A DNA stretch of 7,071 bases, from the NCBI GenBank assembly GCA_964526785.1, contig CAZGMJ010000123.1:1-7071 (forward strand), written 5' to 3'. This DNA comes from CAZGMJ01 sp964526785. GTDB lineage: Bacteria > Planctomycetota > Phycisphaerae > Sedimentisphaerales > Anaerobacaceae. Under the pieces are notes generated by a model that searched no databases, was not told the origin of the DNA, and saw nothing but the letters and a program-made list of their open reading frames with translations. Made by a program: the position numbers and the translations under genes. Of this stretch, positions 5,715 through 7,071 are shown in pieces. How positions within the stretch are numbered: the stretch's first letter is position 1; each line of letters begins with the position of its first letter.

Positions 5715-6338
5715 GTGTCTTACATAGTCAACAAGATCCTTGATTTCAGTGCGATTGCCGGTCTCTACGATTATTGGGCGAGTCGCAGTATTGTGAAAGT
5801 CCATGATGCTCTGGTTGAACTGGCCAATCTTCATGGTCGCGAGAAAGTCCTGGATGTCGGTTGTGGAACTGGGATGTTAGGATTACGACTGGCAGAGCTC
5901 TGCGATGATATGGTTGTATGTGGTTTGGATATCGGCCCACAAATGATAAAAGTTGCAAGGAAGAAGGCCGCAAACAAATGTCCCAACCTGAGATATACCA
6001 CCGGGACTGCTGTGATGCTGCCCTATCCGCATGAGTACTTCAATGTTGTCTTCTCTTGCCTGGTGTTTCATCTGCTGGAGGATGCGGAGATAGAATCGGC
6101 ATTGAAAGAACTATTCAGAGTTCTCACACCTGGCGGCAGATACGTATGTGCTGAGTTCCAGGAGTACCCCGCCGGTTTCTTTCGCAGGGAAACGTTGAAA
6201 TATCCAAGTGAGATCATTCGATCGATCGGTTTCAAAGAAGTCGAAGAATTCGGCGGACCTGCGATTACTCGGCGTCGGCGCGTTGTCTATAGACTTCTTA
6301 TGAAACCAACAGCGAGAGAGCCGTCTTTGGACAGCTGA
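5715..6338 (+). CDS. Class I SAM-dependent methyltransferase (UbiE/Methyltransf_11 type)
   Basis: From GTG 5715 the protein has 207 residues and should transfer a methyl group from S-adenosylmethionine to a small acceptor. The Rossmann motifs are clear: VLDVGCGTGMLGL (45-57, SAM glycine loop), D72 in GLDIGPQMI (ribose contact), MLPYPHEYFNVVFS (101-114) with LVFHLLED after it, and LFRVLTPGGRY further on. The C-terminal part is short and basic (RRRRVVYRLL). No substrate-specific motif, metal-binding cysteine set or membrane segment is seen. No good ribosome binding site precedes the GTG; GAAGAAGG (5685-5692) is too far away. The frame is open back to a TAG at 5673-5675, so the true start is uncertain. 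It follows OsmC by 54 bases and is probably the last gene of the cluster. Methylation of a thiol or sulfide would fit that context but is a guess. Confidence 0.87.
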   Translation: MSYIVNKILDFSAIAGLYDYWASRSIVKVHDALVELANLHGREKVLDVGCGTGMLGLRLAELCDDMVVCGLDIGPQMIKVARKKAANKCPNLRYTTGTAVMLPYPHEYFNVVFSCLVFHLLEDAEIESALKELFRVLTPGGRYVCAEFQEYPAGFFRRETLKYPSEIIRSIGFKEVEEFGGPAITRRRRVVYRLLMKPTAREPSLDS

Positions 6339-6549
6339 TAGGATGGCACAAAATACAACTTACACGTAATGCTCGACGCTATCTTGCTCAGTTGGGGCTT
6401 TGACAAAACATAACTGGCGTGAAACAATGAATTAAACAACACTGGGACTTACGGCACCCTGCGTGCACTCTCCAACAGACACAAACCCTCAAAGTTATCA
6501 TTTGATGTGTTTACTGGTCATACAGTGCAATCTCTGCAAAGCAGAAACA
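6339..6549. other. Convergent intergenic gap
   Basis: This stretch of 211 bases lies between two genes that point at each other. It contains weak inverted repeats: TCTGC-AAA-GCAGA (6533-6545), next to the radical SAM stop, and TCAAA-N7-TTTGA near 6489. These could serve termination but lack good T-runs. A TTGACA (6400-6405) with AACAAT 17 bases further on looks promoter-like but faces no sense gene. I see no protein or RNA gene. Confidence 0.4.
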
Positions 6550-7044
6550 TCACAAGGCCGCTTCGTAGTAGACAGTACCGTGTTCAATGGCGGTCTTGAT
6601 TTCTCCGTCAGATACCAGCCGGTTGATTTGTTTGGTCACTTCATTGATATGCATGCAAAGTCCGTTGGCGATATCCTTCAGCGAGCAGGGTCTTCTCCTG
6701 AGCAGGTTCAAGATGTCATCGCGAGTGAGTTGGAAATCATTCGTAGCGTGCGTATCTGGGTATGCTGCAATAACTTCACAGTGATTGCTCAAATCGTCGG
6801 CGATCTGATGGAGTCGCTCCGGAGGAACGGACTCAGCATACTGCTCAGCGGGTGGCCGGGTCACCGTATTGAGTTGCACCTTGTCCGGCGCAATCAGCTT
6901 TACGCAATGAGTCAGCATGTTCAGTTGAGCTTCGACTGTCGTGACTCCATTTAGAATGAAGATCTCCAACCAGTATTGTCCCTCGTAGTGATCCCGCAGT
7001 TTTGCCAGCCCGGCGAGCATTTGGACTAAGCGGCTTCGCCGCAT
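6550..7044 (-). CDS. C-terminal half of a radical SAM protein (COG0731-like) with a terminal winged helix; 5' part missing or frameshifted
   Basis: The 164 residues match by eye the second half of a family of about 300-residue radical SAM proteins. The tell-tale stretches are YWLEIFILNG (about 24-33) and the barrel strand VQLNTVTRPPAEQY (about 56-69). A C-terminal helix-turn-helix (about 106-160) follows: LTRDDILNLLRRRPCSLKDIA, then HINEVTKQINRLVSDGEI. The CxxxCxxC that binds the iron-sulfur cluster belongs in the N-terminal half and is absent, so this piece alone could not be active. An in-frame TAA lies at 7056-7054, upstream of the ATG. A neighbouring frame (7069 to about 7031) reads GSETLTSCHAAKP and would join after a one-base shift near 7030. 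The gene may therefore continue past the window edge, with a real or sequencing frameshift. The ATG at 7044 has no ribosome binding site. The exact reaction of the family is unknown to me. Confidence 0.68.
   Translation of the reverse strand: MRRSRLVQMLAGLAKLRDHYEGQYWLEIFILNGVTTVEAQLNMLTHCVKLIAPDKVQLNTVTRPPAEQYAESVPPERLHQIADDLSNHCEVIAAYPDTHATNDFQLTRDDILNLLRRRPCSLKDIANGLCMHINEVTKQINRLVSDGEIKTAIEHGTVYYEAAL
7030..7042. repeat. GC-rich hairpin GCGGC-TTC-GCCGC
   Basis: A perfect 5-bp GC stem with a 3-base loop overlaps the apparent start of the radical SAM fragment. It coincides with the point where two reading frames would have to be joined. Such hairpins can cause polymerase slippage or compressed reads, so it may explain the broken frame. 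Similar GC stems occur in integron attC sites, but the required flanking core motifs were not found here. Confidence 0.4.
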
Positions 7045-7071
7045 GACAACTCGTTAGCGTTTCCGATCCTC

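Noticed and set aside
6463..6954. Plus-strand open frame of 163 codons opposite the radical SAM fragment
   Set aside because: Antisense to clear radical SAM and winged-helix sequence. The TTGACA/AACAAT pair upstream is too weak to argue for a gene.
7025..7060. Possible integron attC site (GC stem near GTTAGCG)
   Set aside because: The stem is typical, but no matching pair of core sites could be found, and the nearby integrase is phage-type rather than IntI.

Overview
The window reads as bacterial DNA with mixed GTG, TTG and ATG starts. Its base composition looks moderate, though it was not counted. The recombinase at the left resembles integrases I know from Planctomycetota (W-x-I-K-D-x-D-R-R-x-L-P-L, then an RY block, then DLR), and the other genes would suit an anaerobic or sulfidic lifestyle. 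That assignment is an inference of low to moderate confidence.

Layout. Positions 1-222 hold no convincing gene. A phage-type tyrosine recombinase lies on the minus strand (223-1470). A 455-base divergent region (1471-1925) follows, with two inverted repeats: CCACAT-N7-ATGTGG, and the 12-base palindrome TCGAATATTCGA with extra half-sites. The plus strand then carries a compact cluster. It begins with a two-domain protein (1926-2495) joining a thiamine-binding/MTH1187-like fold to an AhpD/carboxymuconolactone-decarboxylase-like domain that has lost its CxxC. Next is an 813-residue protein (2662-5103). It fuses a sensorless histidine kinase in frame to a complete CoA-disulfide-reductase-type flavoenzyme with a C-terminal rhodanese. 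Then come a 44-codon four-cysteine micro-gene overlapping the previous stop (5100-5234), an OsmC-family protein (5250-5660) and a class I SAM methyltransferase (5715-6338). After a 211-base convergent gap, the minus strand holds the C-terminal half of a radical SAM protein with a terminal winged helix (6550-7044). Its front part is lost, frameshifted or off the edge.

How the cluster may work (inference). The flavoenzyme-rhodanese would reduce disulfides or persulfides such as CoA persulfide or polysulfide with NAD(P)H. The OsmC protein would reduce peroxides or persulfides through its cysteine pair. The small zinc-ribbon-like protein and the attached kinase could handle sensing or regulation, and the methyltransferase may act on a small thiol or sulfide. 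The most unusual point is the covalent joining of a kinase core to a redox enzyme. A good internal ribosome binding site and ATG at the junction suggest that both the fusion and the free enzyme may be made. No response regulator is visible in the window.
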